Notes under the pieces: model-generated
Told to the model about the DNA's origin: nothing
What the model saw: only the letters and a program-made list of their open reading frames with translations
Databases searched by the model: none
Shown: positions 26,051 through 35,376 of the stretch, piece after piece
Layout of the letters: every line of letters begins with the position of its first letter
How positions within the stretch are numbered: the stretch's first letter is position 1
NCBI GenBank assembly: GCA_965205165.1
Contig: OZ242037.1
Span: forward strand, 2,728,001 to 2,792,000
From: CBDESM01 sp965205165
GTDB lineage: Bacteria; Chloroflexota; Dehalococcoidia; Bin125
Length of the DNA: 64,000 nt
Reading direction: 5' to 3'
Translations under genes and position numbers: made by a program

Positions 26051-26797
26051 ATGCCCCGCCGCCCGATCAGCGCCGCCAACTGGAAGATGCACAAGCGCTC
26101 CGGCGAAGCCGCGGAGTTCTGCAAGGCCCTCGCGCAGATCGACCCGGCCGGCGAAGCCGACATCGTGATCGCCGCCGGCTTCCTGCAGCTCCCCATCGCC
26201 GCCACGGCATTCGCAACGACGCGGATCCGCGCCGCCGCGCAGAACATGCACCACGCCGACAGCGGCGCGTTCACCGGCGAAGTCTCCCCGGCCCAAGCCG
26301 CCGAATTCGCCGATTGGGTGATCCTCGGCCACTCCGAGCGCCGCCAGTACTTCTGCGAGGACGAAATCGCGCTCGAAGCCAAGCTCGCCGCCGCCAAGCG
26401 GCACGGCCTCGCGCCGATCCTCTGCATCGGCGAAACCCAAGCCGAGCGCGACGAGGGCCGCACCGACGCCGTCCTCAACCGCCAGCTCGCGATCCTCGGC
26501 CCCGATTCCCCCGACGACCTCGTGATCGCCTACGAGCCCGTCTGGGCGATCGGCTCCGGCGAGCCGGCCACGCCCGAAACCGCACAGCAGACCGCCGCCT
26601 CGATCCGCGCCAAGCTCGCCGCGCTGATCGGCCCCGATCGCGCCGATGCGACCCGCATCCTCTACGGCGGCTCCGTCAAGCCCGGCAACATCGCCGACTT
26701 CATGGCCCAGCCCGACGTCGACGGAGCCCTAGTCGGCGGCGCGTCGCTCGACCTCGACGCCTTCAGCGCCATCACCCGTGCCATCGCCGCCGCCTGA
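26051..26797 (+). CDS. tpiA: Triose-phosphate isomerase
   Basis: A 248-residue TIM barrel with ISAANWKMHK (Lys), VILGHSERRQYF (His) and AYEPVWAIGSGEPATPE (catalytic Glu), followed by RILYGGSVKPGNI for phosphate binding. Translationally linked to pgk upstream. Its last 20 bases overlap the miaA start. Confidence 0.97.
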   Translation: MPRRPISAANWKMHKRSGEAAEFCKALAQIDPAGEADIVIAAGFLQLPIAATAFATTRIRAAAQNMHHADSGAFTGEVSPAQAAEFADWVILGHSERRQYFCEDEIALEAKLAAAKRHGLAPILCIGETQAERDEGRTDAVLNRQLAILGPDSPDDLVIAYEPVWAIGSGEPATPETAQQTAASIRAKLAALIGPDRADATRILYGGSVKPGNIADFMAQPDVDGALVGGASLDLDAFSAITRAIAAA

Positions 26798-27707
26798 CCG
26801 GCCCCGCGCGGTCGCCGTCGTCGGCCCGACCGCGTCGGGCAAGTCCGAGTGGGGCGTCCGCATCGCCCGGGCGCTCGACGGCGAAGTCGTCAGCGCCGAC
26901 AGCCGGCAGGTCTACCGCCGCCTTGACATCGGCACCGCCAAGCCGACCGCCGAGATGCGCGAGGCGGTCCCGCACCACTGCCTCGACATTGCCGCGCCCA
27001 TCGTCCGCTGCTCGCTCGCCGAGTTCCTCGCCGCCGCCCGCGCCGCTGTCGCCGACATCGAAGCCCGCGGCAAGCTCCCCGTCATCGTCGGCGGCAGCGG
27101 CCAGTACGTGACCGCCCTGATCGAGGGCTGGGTCGTCCCGCCCGCCGCCCCCAACGAGCGCCTCCGCGGCGACTTGGAAGCGTTCGCCAACGCCTACGGC
27201 GCGGACGCCCTGCACCGCGAACTCGCCCGCCACGATCCCGTCTCCGCCGGGCGGATCGACGCCCGCAACCTCCGCCGCGTCATCCGCGCCCTCGAAGTCC
27301 ACTACATCACCGGCACGCCGATGTCCGAATGGACCAAGCAGCGCCAACCGCTCCCCTGCCTCGTCACCGCCCCGCGCATCTCCGAAGAAGCCCTCGACGC
27401 CCGCATCGAAGCCCGCACCCGTGCGATGTTCGATGCGGGTTTGGTCGACGAAGTCCGCACCCTGCTCGCCACCGGCGTCGGAGCCGACGCCCCCGGCTTC
27501 GACGCGATCGGCTACCGCGAGGTCGTCGCCCACCTCAAGGGCGGCCCCGGCCTCGGCGAGACGATCGCCGCCGTCGCGCATGCCACCCGCCGCTTCGCCC
27601 GCCGACAGCGCGCCTGGTTCCGGGCCGGTGACGAGCGCATCCGCTGGCGCGACGACGCCCCGGTCGATGAACTGCGCGGAGTCTTCGGTAAGATGCGATC
27701 TGCATGA
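26778..27707 (+). CDS. miaA: tRNA dimethylallyltransferase
   Basis: A 309-residue enzyme that adds a dimethylallyl group to A37 of tRNAs reading UNN codons. P-loop GPTASGKSEWG, VVSADSRQVYRRLDIGTAKP, VIVGGSGQYV and RVIRALEVHYITG are typical. GTG at 26778, inside the tpiA end, is the only start that keeps the P-loop. The stop overlaps the dapF ATG. Confidence 0.93.
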   Translation: MPSPPPDRPRAVAVVGPTASGKSEWGVRIARALDGEVVSADSRQVYRRLDIGTAKPTAEMREAVPHHCLDIAAPIVRCSLAEFLAAARAAVADIEARGKLPVIVGGSGQYVTALIEGWVVPPAAPNERLRGDLEAFANAYGADALHRELARHDPVSAGRIDARNLRRVIRALEVHYITGTPMSEWTKQRQPLPCLVTAPRISEEALDARIEARTRAMFDAGLVDEVRTLLATGVGADAPGFDAIGYREVVAHLKGGPGLGETIAAVAHATRRFARRQRAWFRAGDERIRWRDDAPVDELRGVFGKMRSA

Positions 27708-28591
27708 ACCGCGAGATCCCCTTCCTCAAAGTCCAAGGCGCGGGCAACGACTTCGTGCTGATCGATGCGCGCGGCCCCAACGCCGGCCTCGCCGCGCTCG
27801 ATTGGGAGTCCGCCGCCGACCGCATCTGCAACCGCAACTTCGGCATCGGCGCGGACGGCATCCTGATGGCCGAGGACAGCAGCGCCGCCGCCGCCAAGAT
27901 GCGGATCATCAACGCCGACGGCTCCGACGGCGGCATGTGCGGCAACGGCCTCCGCTGCTTTTCGCGCTACTTGGTCGAACGCGGCGGCGTCGAGCCCAAG
28001 TCCGGCTCGCTCCCCGTCGAGACCGGTGCGGGCGTCCTCCACGCCCGCTTCGCCGAGGGCGCGCCGCCCGATCTCGTCACCGTCGACGTCGGCCGCGCCT
28101 GGCTGGAGCCGGAGCAGATCCCCATCCGCGCGCTGGGCCCCGGCCCGGTCCTCCATCACCGCATCACCGTCGAGGGCCGCGAGCTCGACCTCGCCTGCGT
28201 CAGCATGGGCAACCCGCACGCGATCCTCTTCACCAACGAGGACATCGACGAGTACCCGCTCGAACGGATCGGCCCGCTGGTCGAAACGCACCCGGATTTC
28301 CCCAAGCGCACCAACTTCGAGATCGTCAACGTGGCCGCGCCCGACCATCTCAAAGTGCGCGTCTGGGAGCGCGGCGTCGGCCTCACCTTGGCCTGCGGCA
28401 CCGGCGCCTGCGCCGTGCTCGTCGCCGCCCGCCTGCGCGGCTTGGCGGAGAGCGCCGCGACGGTCTCCTTGCCCGGCGGCGACTTGCGGATAGAGTGGCG
28501 CGGCGAGGGCCCGGTCGTCATGACCGGCCCGGCCGAATTCAGCTTCAGCGGCGAACTCCCCGGCGATTGGCTTGCCGATGGCGATTCCTGA
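27704..28591 (+). CDS. dapF: Diaminopimelate epimerase
   Basis: A 295-residue cofactor-free epimerase converting LL- to meso-diaminopimelate for lysine and peptidoglycan. The two catalytic Cys lie in DGSDGGMCGNGLRCF and LACGTGACAVLVA. QGAGNDFVLID at the N-terminus is canonical. With the nearby dapL this gives the aminotransferase route to meso-DAP. Confidence 0.96.
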   Translation: MNREIPFLKVQGAGNDFVLIDARGPNAGLAALDWESAADRICNRNFGIGADGILMAEDSSAAAAKMRIINADGSDGGMCGNGLRCFSRYLVERGGVEPKSGSLPVETGAGVLHARFAEGAPPDLVTVDVGRAWLEPEQIPIRALGPGPVLHHRITVEGRELDLACVSMGNPHAILFTNEDIDEYPLERIGPLVETHPDFPKRTNFEIVNVAAPDHLKVRVWERGVGLTLACGTGACAVLVAARLRGLAESAATVSLPGGDLRIEWRGEGPVVMTGPAEFSFSGELPGDWLADGDS

Positions 28592-29507
28592 CCCCACCCG
28601 CTTCCGCCAGGACACGACCCCCGGCCTGATCCGGGACCTGCACGCGACCCTCGCGTCCCGCCCGCTCGTCTACCGCAACCAGCCGGACGTCGACTTCGAC
28701 TCCATCCTCCAGCACCCCGACCTGCTCGCCGCGCAGTGCGACGACGGCTACGTCGCAGGCACTCCTTGGGGCCGCCACCTGCGCGTCGCCTACGAGTTCG
28801 ACAGCCTCAACGCGATCCGCCAGCACCTCACCGCCCTGCTCAACGACATCGGCGAACTCGCCCACCAGCGCGGCGCCGGGCTGATCACGATGGACTACAA
28901 CGACTTCCCCCATCGCCACCTGGTCGACCCGATGCTGATCGGCGCGGGCTTCACCGATCCCGCCGAGGTCTGCCTGATGCGCCTCCGCGACGTCCGCGAC
29001 GTCGAGCCGCCGCAGCCCGCCGCCGGGATCAGCGTCCGCATCGCGGCCGAATCCGATGTCGACGCCATCGCCGCGATCGAGGAGCGCGCATCGGGCGAGG
29101 GCGCGCACGCGCCGCCGCTCGATCCGCTCTTCCTCGACGATGCCGCCTGGGTCGGCGTCGCAGAGATCGACGGCGAGCCCTCCGCGTTCCTCCGCATCAT
29201 CGAGGCCGACAAGCGCGGCATCACCGCGGACGAACTCGTCGCCGCGGCCGAGGAACGCGCCAACGACGCCATCGCGGCGCTGCTCGGCGCGGCGGTCGCC
29301 TGGGGCGCGGACCTCAACCGCCGCGCGCTCACGCTGCGCACCGACGTCACCGCCACCTCGAACCCCGTCCTCCAGCAATTCGGCTTCCGCCATGTCGGCA
29401 ACGAACTGCTCTACCAGCGCCCGGCCGATCCGGCCGAGGTCGCCGCCCGCCGCGAGGCCCGCATCACCACCTACGTCAAGGTCGGCAAGATCTTCGGCCA
29501 GTTCTAG
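28578..29507 (+). CDS. GNAT-like acetyltransferase, two-domain, unknown substrate
   Basis: 309 residues. The C-terminal half resembles a GNAT fold (ISVRIAAESDVDAIAAIEE, then an AVAWGADLNRRALTLRT helix and NPVLQQFGFRHVGNEL, the usual G-F-x-x-x-G-x end). The N-terminal half contains a similar but degenerate unit ending in IGAGFTDPAEVCLMRL. It starts inside the dapF end (ATG 28578). Co-occurrence with dapF and dapL does not fix a role. Confidence 0.6.
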   Translation: MAIPDPTRFRQDTTPGLIRDLHATLASRPLVYRNQPDVDFDSILQHPDLLAAQCDDGYVAGTPWGRHLRVAYEFDSLNAIRQHLTALLNDIGELAHQRGAGLITMDYNDFPHRHLVDPMLIGAGFTDPAEVCLMRLRDVRDVEPPQPAAGISVRIAAESDVDAIAAIEERASGEGAHAPPLDPLFLDDAAWVGVAEIDGEPSAFLRIIEADKRGITADELVAAAEERANDAIAALLGAAVAWGADLNRRALTLRTDVTATSNPVLQQFGFRHVGNELLYQRPADPAEVAARREARITTYVKVGKIFGQF

Positions 29508-29519
29508 GGGAAGCCACGA

Positions 29520-30689
29520 GTGCATACCGCCAAACGCGTCGAGTCGCTTCCGCCCTACCTCTTCGTCGAAATCTCCCGCCGCATCGCCGAGCAGCGCGAA
29601 AAAGGCGTCAAGGTCATCTCCTTCGGCATCGGCGATCCCGACCTGCCCACCCACCCGCACATCCTCGATGCCCTGCACGATCACGTTGATGTGCCGGCCA
29701 ACCACCGCTACCCGGAAACCGAGGGCCTGCCCGAACTGCGCGAGGCCATCGCCCGCTGGATGCGCAACCGCTTCGAGGTCGCGCTCGATCCGGCCCGCGA
29801 GATCGTCCCGCTGATCGGCGCGAAGGAGGGCATCGCCAACTCCGCGCTCGTCTTCATCGATCCCGGCGACATCTGCCTCGTGCCCGATCCCGCCTATCCG
29901 GTCTACGCGATCGGGACGATGTTCGCGGGCGGCGAATCGCACCTGATGCCGCTCGCCGAGTCCAACGACTGGCTGCCCGATCTCGACGCCGTGCCCGCCG
30001 ACGTGCGCGAACGCGCCCGCTCGCTCTGGATCAACTACCCCAACAACCCGACCGGCGCGACCGCCGGCCTCGATTTCTTCGAGCGAGCCGCCCGCTTCGG
30101 GCTCGAACACGAGATCGCCGTCCTGCACGACAACGCCTATTGCGACGTCACCTTCGACGGCTACGAAGCGCCCTCCTTCCTCCAGGCCGACGGCGCGAAG
30201 CGGGCGGGGATGGAGTACTTCTCCCTTTCCAAGAGTTTCAACATGACCGGCTGGCGGATCGGCTGGGCCTGCGGCAACGCCGAGATGGTCGACGCCCTCC
30301 TGCGCGTCAAGTCCAACATCGACAGCGGCATCCCGCAGGCGATCCAGCAGATGGCGATCGCGGCGCTGGACGGCGATCAGTCCGTGATGGATGCGAACAA
30401 CGCGATCCTGCAAAAGCGGCGCGACAAGGTGGTGGCCGCCCTGCGCAGGATCGGCCTCGAGGTCAACGACCCCAAGGCCACGCTCTACATCTGGGCGAAA
30501 ATCCCCGAAGGCGGCACCTCCGCCGAGTTCGCCGCCCGCCTGATCGAGGAACAAGGCGTCGTCGTCACCCCCGGCCGCGGCTACGGGCCGGCCGGCGAGG
30601 GCTACGTCCGCCTCTCGCTGACCTTGCCGGACGACCAAGTCGACGAGGGCGTCGAACGGATCGCGGCGTTCACGGCCGCGCGCGGATAG
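29520..30689 (+). CDS. dapL: LL-diaminopimelate aminotransferase
   Basis: A 389-residue class I PLP aminotransferase. SFGIGDPDLPTHPHILDAL, YPETEGLPELREAI, NYPNNPTGATA, the PLP Lys in SLSKSFNMTGWRIGW, and GRGYGPAGEGYVRLSLT match the DapL/DAP-aminotransferase group. It converts tetrahydrodipicolinate directly to LL-DAP, the substrate of the DapF encoded just upstream. The GTG start at 29520 has GGGGAAG in front. A related general aminotransferase cannot be fully excluded. Confidence 0.82.
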   Translation: MHTAKRVESLPPYLFVEISRRIAEQREKGVKVISFGIGDPDLPTHPHILDALHDHVDVPANHRYPETEGLPELREAIARWMRNRFEVALDPAREIVPLIGAKEGIANSALVFIDPGDICLVPDPAYPVYAIGTMFAGGESHLMPLAESNDWLPDLDAVPADVRERARSLWINYPNNPTGATAGLDFFERAARFGLEHEIAVLHDNAYCDVTFDGYEAPSFLQADGAKRAGMEYFSLSKSFNMTGWRIGWACGNAEMVDALLRVKSNIDSGIPQAIQQMAIAALDGDQSVMDANNAILQKRRDKVVAALRRIGLEVNDPKATLYIWAKIPEGGTSAEFAARLIEEQGVVVTPGRGYGPAGEGYVRLSLTLPDDQVDEGVERIAAFTAARG

Positions 30690-30690
30690 G

Positions 30691-30709
30691 TACGCTCGCC
30701 CGCAAGGAG
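30691..30709 (+). promoter_or_regulatory. Putative -10 (TACGCT) and strong ribosome binding site (AAGGAG) before hflX
   Basis: TACGCT at 30691-30696 is followed by AAGGAG at 30704-30709. The ribosome site points to an ATC codon at 30717 (7-base spacing) or 30714. There is no ATG, GTG or TTG in frame until 30774. This suggests either a non-canonical ATC initiation codon or a sequence error. Confidence 0.45.
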
Positions 30710-30773
30710 CCCGATCATCGCCAAACGCGGCAAGCGCCTGCACCCCACCGCGCAGAAGGCGGAACGCGCCATC

Positions 30774-31874
30774 TTGGTCGGCGTCGACGCGCGCCGCTCC
30801 AGCCATTGGAACATCGACGCCTCGATCGGCGAGCTGGCCCAGCTGTCGGTGAGCGCCGGCGCGCTGCCGCTGGCGACGGTCACCCAGCGGCTGCCGCACC
30901 CCGATCCGAACTCCTACGTCGGCAAGGGCAAGCTCGATCAGATCGCACAGCTGCGCGACGAGCACGCCGCGACGGTGGCGATCTTCGACGACGAGCTGTC
31001 GCCGGCCCAGCAGCGGACGCTGGAAGGCCGCCTGGAAATCAAGATCATCGACCGCACGGCGCTGATCCTCGACACGTTCGCGCAGCGCGCCCGCACCCGC
31101 GAGGGCGTCCTCCAAGTCGCCCTCGCGCAGCATGAGTACCTGCTGCCGCGCCTGGCCGGGCAGTGGTCGCACTTGGAGCGGATGGAGGGCGCGATCGGCT
31201 CGCGCGGGCCGGGCGAAACCCAGCTGGAGACCGACCGCCGCCTGATCCGCGGCCAAATCAAGCGGCTCCGCCAGCAGCTCGACAAGGTGCGGACGCACCG
31301 CCAGCAGCACCGCCGCCAGCGCGATCGCGCCGGCATCCCGCTGGTCGCGCTGGTCGGCTACACCAACGCCGGCAAGAGCACGCTGATGAACGCGCTGACC
31401 AAGGCTCAAATCCGCGCCCACGGGCGGCTCTTCGACACGCTCGATCCAACCACCCGGCGCTGCCGCCTGTCGGAGGGCTGCACGGTGCTGTTGACCGACA
31501 CCGTCGGCTTCATCCAGAAACTGCCCACGCAGCTGGTCGCGGCATTCCGCGCGACCTTGGAGGAGCTGCAAGAGGCCGATCTGCTGCTGCACGTGGTCGA
31601 CGCGAGCCATGCCGACGCCGCGGAGCAGGCGGCCTCGGTCGCCGAAACCCTCGGCGACCTGGGCTTGGAATCGCGCCCGTCGCTGCATGTGCTGAACAAG
31701 AGCGACCAGCTGGAAGGGCCGCCGCCGGCGCTGTCGGAGACCGCGATCTCCGTCTCGGCGCTGGAGGGCGCCGGCTTGGACGAGCTGCGGGCCGCGATCG
31801 AGCGGACCGTGGGCGGTGCGCCCGGCTTCCAGATCATCGCGCCGCCGCGGGACCCCGTCGCCGCCGGGCGCTAG
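30774..31874 (+). CDS. hflX: GTPase HflX
   Basis: A ribosome-associated GTPase that splits stalled or hibernating ribosomes. N-terminal HflX domain (NSYVGKGKLDQIAQL, DELSPAQQRTLE), linker SRGPGETQLETDRRLI, coiled coil, then G1 GYTNAGKSTL, G2 region DPTTRR, G3 DTVGFI, G4 NKSD. The TTG at 30774 gives 366 residues but starts inside the conserved AILVGV strand. The frame extends upstream with a basic leader, and a ribosome site points to ATC at 30717 (385 residues), so the true start is probably upstream. Confidence 0.92.
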   Translation: MVGVDARRSSHWNIDASIGELAQLSVSAGALPLATVTQRLPHPDPNSYVGKGKLDQIAQLRDEHAATVAIFDDELSPAQQRTLEGRLEIKIIDRTALILDTFAQRARTREGVLQVALAQHEYLLPRLAGQWSHLERMEGAIGSRGPGETQLETDRRLIRGQIKRLRQQLDKVRTHRQQHRRQRDRAGIPLVALVGYTNAGKSTLMNALTKAQIRAHGRLFDTLDPTTRRCRLSEGCTVLLTDTVGFIQKLPTQLVAAFRATLEELQEADLLLHVVDASHADAAEQAASVAETLGDLGLESRPSLHVLNKSDQLEGPPPALSETAISVSALEGAGLDELRAAIERTVGGAPGFQIIAPPRDPVAAGR

Positions 31875-31877
31875 CAT
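31872..31877 (+). promoter_or_regulatory. Putative -10 box (TAGCAT) for a leaderless transcript
   Basis: TAGCAT ends exactly 6 bases before the ATG at 31884, inside the end of hflX. It would give the CoA transferase gene its own leaderless mRNA. Spacing matches 2863, 41887 and 53142. Confidence 0.4.
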
Positions 31878-31883
31878 CCGCAC

Positions 31884-33152
31884 ATGCCGGACTCCCCCGC
31901 CCCCGGCCCGCTCGCGCCGTTCCGCGTCCTCGATCTGGCCGGGGAGATCGGCCAGCTGGCCGGCCGCATGCTCGGCGATCTCGGTGCCGACGTGATCAAG
32001 GTCGAACCGCCCGGCGGCGACGCGGCACGCGGCAACCCGCCCTTCCACCGAGACCGGGCCGACAAGGAGCGCTCGCTCTTCTGGTGGGTCTTCAACCACA
32101 ACAAGCGCGGCATCACGCTCGATATCGAAACCGAGCAGGGCCGCGATCTCCTGCTCCGCCTCGCCGCCGAGGCGGACTTCCTGATCGAAACGCACGCGCC
32201 CGGCGCGCTCGACCGCCTCGGCCTGTCGCGCGGCGCCATCTCGGCCGCCAACCCGCGCATCATCCATGCATCAATCACGCCGTTCGGCTCGGATGGGCCC
32301 TGCGCGCAGTGGCGGGCGACCGACCTGATCGCCGTCGCGATGGGCGGCCTCGCCACCCTCTGCGGCGATCTCGGCCGCAACCCGATCCGCCCCGCCGCGC
32401 CGCAGGCCTACATCCAAGCCTCCGCCCAAGCCGTCGTCGGCGCGATGATCGCCCACTACCACCGCACCAAGACCGGCCGCGGCCAGCATGTCGACCAGTC
32501 GATGCAGGAGGCCGTGACCTTCACGCAGGACCACGCCACCGCGACTTGGGACATCCGCGGCATCAACAACTGGCGGCCCGGCAACGGCCGCGTGATCGGC
32601 GGCTACCCGAGCGGGCAGTACGTCTTCGAGAGCGCCGATGGGTACGTGGCCGCGATGTCGTTCGGCGGGCTCTTCGGCCTCACCGCGCGGCAGACGATCG
32701 ACTGGCTGGATCATCACGGCGCGGCCGAAGATCTGGCATCGGACGAGTGGATCGCCAAGCTCGACGCGACGCTGGGCGCCATGATCCCGCCGCAGGGAGA
32801 GGAAGCCGAGCACGTCAACGACATCCTGCGCCGCTTCTGCAAGCGCTTCCCCAGCGAGCATCTGGTCCGCGAAGCCCAGCAGATCCGCAACGGCTGGGGC
32901 GTGGTCAACACCCCCGGTGATCTGCTCGCCAACGAGCACTTGGCGGCCCGCGATTACTGGGTCGAGCTGGAGCACGAGGACATCAACGAAACGTTCCGCT
33001 ACCCCGGCCCCTGGGCCAAGCTCTCGAAGACGCCGATCACGATGCGCCGCCGCGCCCCCCGCATCGGCGAACACAACGAAGAGGTCTACGGCGCTCTGTT
33101 GGGCCTCTCGCACGCGGAGATCGCCGATCTACGCACTGCCGCCGTGATCTGA
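31884..33152 (+). CDS. CaiB/BaiF (family III) CoA transferase
   Basis: A 422-residue enzyme with PFRVLDLAGEIGQLAGRML, LGADVIKVEPPGGD, NHNKRGITLDIETEQG and GRGQHVDQSMQEAV. The position of the nucleophilic Asp seems to be Glu in SMQEA, so the chemistry may differ from formyl-CoA transferase. It is followed 12 bases later by another family member, a likely heteromeric or sequential pair. Substrate unknown. Confidence 0.88.
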   Translation: MPDSPAPGPLAPFRVLDLAGEIGQLAGRMLGDLGADVIKVEPPGGDAARGNPPFHRDRADKERSLFWWVFNHNKRGITLDIETEQGRDLLLRLAAEADFLIETHAPGALDRLGLSRGAISAANPRIIHASITPFGSDGPCAQWRATDLIAVAMGGLATLCGDLGRNPIRPAAPQAYIQASAQAVVGAMIAHYHRTKTGRGQHVDQSMQEAVTFTQDHATATWDIRGINNWRPGNGRVIGGYPSGQYVFESADGYVAAMSFGGLFGLTARQTIDWLDHHGAAEDLASDEWIAKLDATLGAMIPPQGEEAEHVNDILRRFCKRFPSEHLVREAQQIRNGWGVVNTPGDLLANEHLAARDYWVELEHEDINETFRYPGPWAKLSKTPITMRRRAPRIGEHNEEVYGALLGLSHAEIADLRTAAVI

Positions 33153-33164
33153 GGAAGGAGGCCG

Positions 33165-34403
33165 ATGATGAGCGATGCCGGGACCGCGAACGTGTTCGAG
33201 GGCATCCGCGTCGCCGACTTCGCCTGGGTCGGTGTGGGGCCGCTGGTATCGAAGTACTTGGCGGATCACGGGGCTGAGGTGATCCGGGTCGAGTCGTCGG
33301 TGCGGCCGGAGCCGCTGCGGCGCGCGCCGCCGTTCATCGACGACGTGCCGAACTTGGACAACTCCGGCTACTACGCGGATTTCAACTCGTCGAAGCGCTG
33401 CTGCTCGCTGAACATGCAGCACCCGGACGGCGTCGCGCTGGCCAAGCGGCTGATCGCGAACTGCGACGTGATCACGGAATCGTTCACACCCAAGGCGATG
33501 CGGGCCTGGGGGCTGACCTACGACGACCTGCGCGAGATCAACCCGCGGATCATCATGATCTCGATGCCGATGTACGGCCTGACCGGCCCATGGTCGATGT
33601 GGCAGGGCTACGGCCACGTGCTGCAAGCAGCGGCGGGAATCAGCCACCTGACGGCTTACGAGGGGGAGGAGCCGATCGGCACGGGCGTCGCCTACACGGA
33701 CTTCCTGGTACCGCATTTCGCGGCCGCGGCGCTGATCGCCGCATTGGACCATCGGCAGCGAACCGGCGAGGGGCAGAACATCGATTTCGGCCAGTTGGAA
33801 GCCGCGATCCACGCGACGGGGGCGATGATCCTGGACGCGGAAGCCAACGGCCGCGAGCAGCGCGCGCTGGGTGCCCGGCATCCGGATTACGCGCCGCACA
33901 ACACGTACCAATGCGCGGCGCGGGGAGAGGACGATGACCGCTGGATCGCCATCGCCTGCGAAACGGACGAGGAATTCGAGGCGCTGGCGCGGACGGCGGG
34001 AGCAGACTGGGCCGCCGATCCGAGGTTCGCGGATGCCGCCTCGCGCAAGGCGAACGAGGATGCGCTGGACGATCTGATCGCGGGCTGGACGCGGAACGAG
34101 CAAGCGGAAGCCCTGATGTCCTGGCTGCAAGAGGCTGGCGCGCCCGCCGGCGTGGTGCAGACGCCGGAGGACTTGCGGAACGATCCGCAATTGGCGCACC
34201 GCGGGCACTTCCACATGCTGGAGCACCCGACGATGGGGCTGAGGGCGTACGACGGACCATCATTCCGCCTGTCGGAGACGCCCGGCCGGTTGACCAAGGC
34301 AGCGCCGTTGCTGGGCGAGGACAACGAGCTGGTGTGGAAAACGGTGGCCGGGCTGAGCGAGGAGGAGTACATGGAACACCTGATTGCAGGGGCGTTCGAG
34401 TAG
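33165..34403 (+). CDS. CaiB/BaiF (family III) CoA transferase
   Basis: 412 residues. GIRVADFAWVGVGPLVSKYLA, GAEVIRVESSVRPE, NSSKRCCSLNMQHPDG, SMPMYGLTGPWSMW and GEGQNIDFGQLEAAI identify it; again Glu lies where Asp is usual. GGAAGGAGG precedes the tandem ATGs at 33165/33168. With the gene upstream it probably forms a two-subunit or two-step CoA transfer unit, as in benzylsuccinate-type systems, but that is inference. Confidence 0.88.
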   Translation: MMSDAGTANVFEGIRVADFAWVGVGPLVSKYLADHGAEVIRVESSVRPEPLRRAPPFIDDVPNLDNSGYYADFNSSKRCCSLNMQHPDGVALAKRLIANCDVITESFTPKAMRAWGLTYDDLREINPRIIMISMPMYGLTGPWSMWQGYGHVLQAAAGISHLTAYEGEEPIGTGVAYTDFLVPHFAAAALIAALDHRQRTGEGQNIDFGQLEAAIHATGAMILDAEANGREQRALGARHPDYAPHNTYQCAARGEDDDRWIAIACETDEEFEALARTAGADWAADPRFADAASRKANEDALDDLIAGWTRNEQAEALMSWLQEAGAPAGVVQTPEDLRNDPQLAHRGHFHMLEHPTMGLRAYDGPSFRLSETPGRLTKAAPLLGEDNELVWKTVAGLSEEEYMEHLIAGAFE

Positions 34404-34407
34404 TGCA

Positions 34408-35223
34408 GTGCCGCAGGTCGAGGGGTACGAGGCAAGCGGGATTCTGGGCCCGGGCCGCGGCTACCTCTCCGGCTACGACTACGTGATCAATCCCTACGCG
34501 GGTTGCGCCTTCGGCTGCTCGTACTGCTACGCCGCGTTTTTCCACGGTCCTGATCTGCGCCAAACTTGGGGAGAGTGGCTGCGGATCAAGCGCAACGCCG
34601 CGGAGAAACTGGCCCGCGTCCGTCGCGAACTCGCGGGCAAGACCGTGTACCTGAGCAGCGCGACGGATCCGTACCAGCCGGTGGAGCGGGATCTGCAGCT
34701 GACCCGCCGCATCGTGGAAATCCTGCTGGAGCGCGGGGCTCGGCTGGTAGTGCAGACGCGGAGCCCTCTGGCCGTGCGGGACTTGGACCTCTTCCGGGAG
34801 TTCGGAGAGGGGAGTCTGTGCGTCAACTTCTCGATCACGACGGACAACGAGGCGATACGACGGCAGTTCGAGCCGAAGTGCCCGCCAATTGAGGCGAGGC
34901 TGGCAGCGACGCGGGATCTGAGCGGCGCAGGCGTGCGGACGGCGGTGACGATGACGCCGCTGCTGCCGTTGGCGGATGCCGGGTCGTTCGCAGAACAGGT
35001 TCGGGCGACGGGGGCGCGGCGGTTCGTGACCGAACCGTTCGTCGCAACGGCGGGGGCATTTTCCGCGGGAACGGGCAAGGACGCAATTGCGCTGGCAAAT
35101 GCCGCCGGCTGGGGAGCGGAGGTGTATTCGGCGGCGGAAAGGGCGCTGCGAACGGCGTTGCCGGGATTGCGTGTCGGCCGTTCGGGGTTCGCTCCTTCAT
35201 GGCTGCTCGGGGAGGACGGGTGA
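34408..35223 (+). CDS. Radical SAM protein, spore photoproduct lyase-like (COG1533 type)
   Basis: A 271-residue radical SAM enzyme with the cluster motif CAFGCSYCYA (CxxxCxxC), preceded by GYDYVINPYAG. Downstream YLSSATDPYQPVE, VQTRSPLAVRDLDL and VNFSITTDNEAIRRQFEP are typical of the SplB-related COG1533 family. GTG at 34408 follows the previous stop by 4 bases. No partner gene identifies a substrate. Confidence 0.8.
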   Translation: MPQVEGYEASGILGPGRGYLSGYDYVINPYAGCAFGCSYCYAAFFHGPDLRQTWGEWLRIKRNAAEKLARVRRELAGKTVYLSSATDPYQPVERDLQLTRRIVEILLERGARLVVQTRSPLAVRDLDLFREFGEGSLCVNFSITTDNEAIRRQFEPKCPPIEARLAATRDLSGAGVRTAVTMTPLLPLADAGSFAEQVRATGARRFVTEPFVATAGAFSAGTGKDAIALANAAGWGAEVYSAAERALRTALPGLRVGRSGFAPSWLLGEDG

Positions 35224-35298
35224 GCGAAGGTGACGCGAGTAAACTGGCTATCGTTGGGAAGAGGAGTGTTGCGGGAGTTGCAGAGCTGGGAACAGGAC

Positions 35299-35326
35299 TT
35301 GCGGAATGCTGTTGCAGTGCTACAAT
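35299..35326 (+). promoter_or_regulatory. Putative promoter of the VapBC-type operon
   Basis: TTGCGG at 35299-35304, a 16-base spacer, and an extended -10 TGCTACAAT ending at 35326. Directly downstream is a short inverted repeat ATGC-N5-GCAT (35328-35340), well placed to be the operator for the RHH antitoxin. Confidence 0.55.
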
Positions 35327-35376
35327 CATGCTGGAAGCATCCCGCTGTGATGAAGGGCGGAGGCTAGGAGGACCGC

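Noticed and set aside
28545..32267. 1240-codon open frame antisense to dapF, dapL and hflX
   Set aside because: Low-complexity shadow; the plus strand carries conserved enzymes with full motifs.
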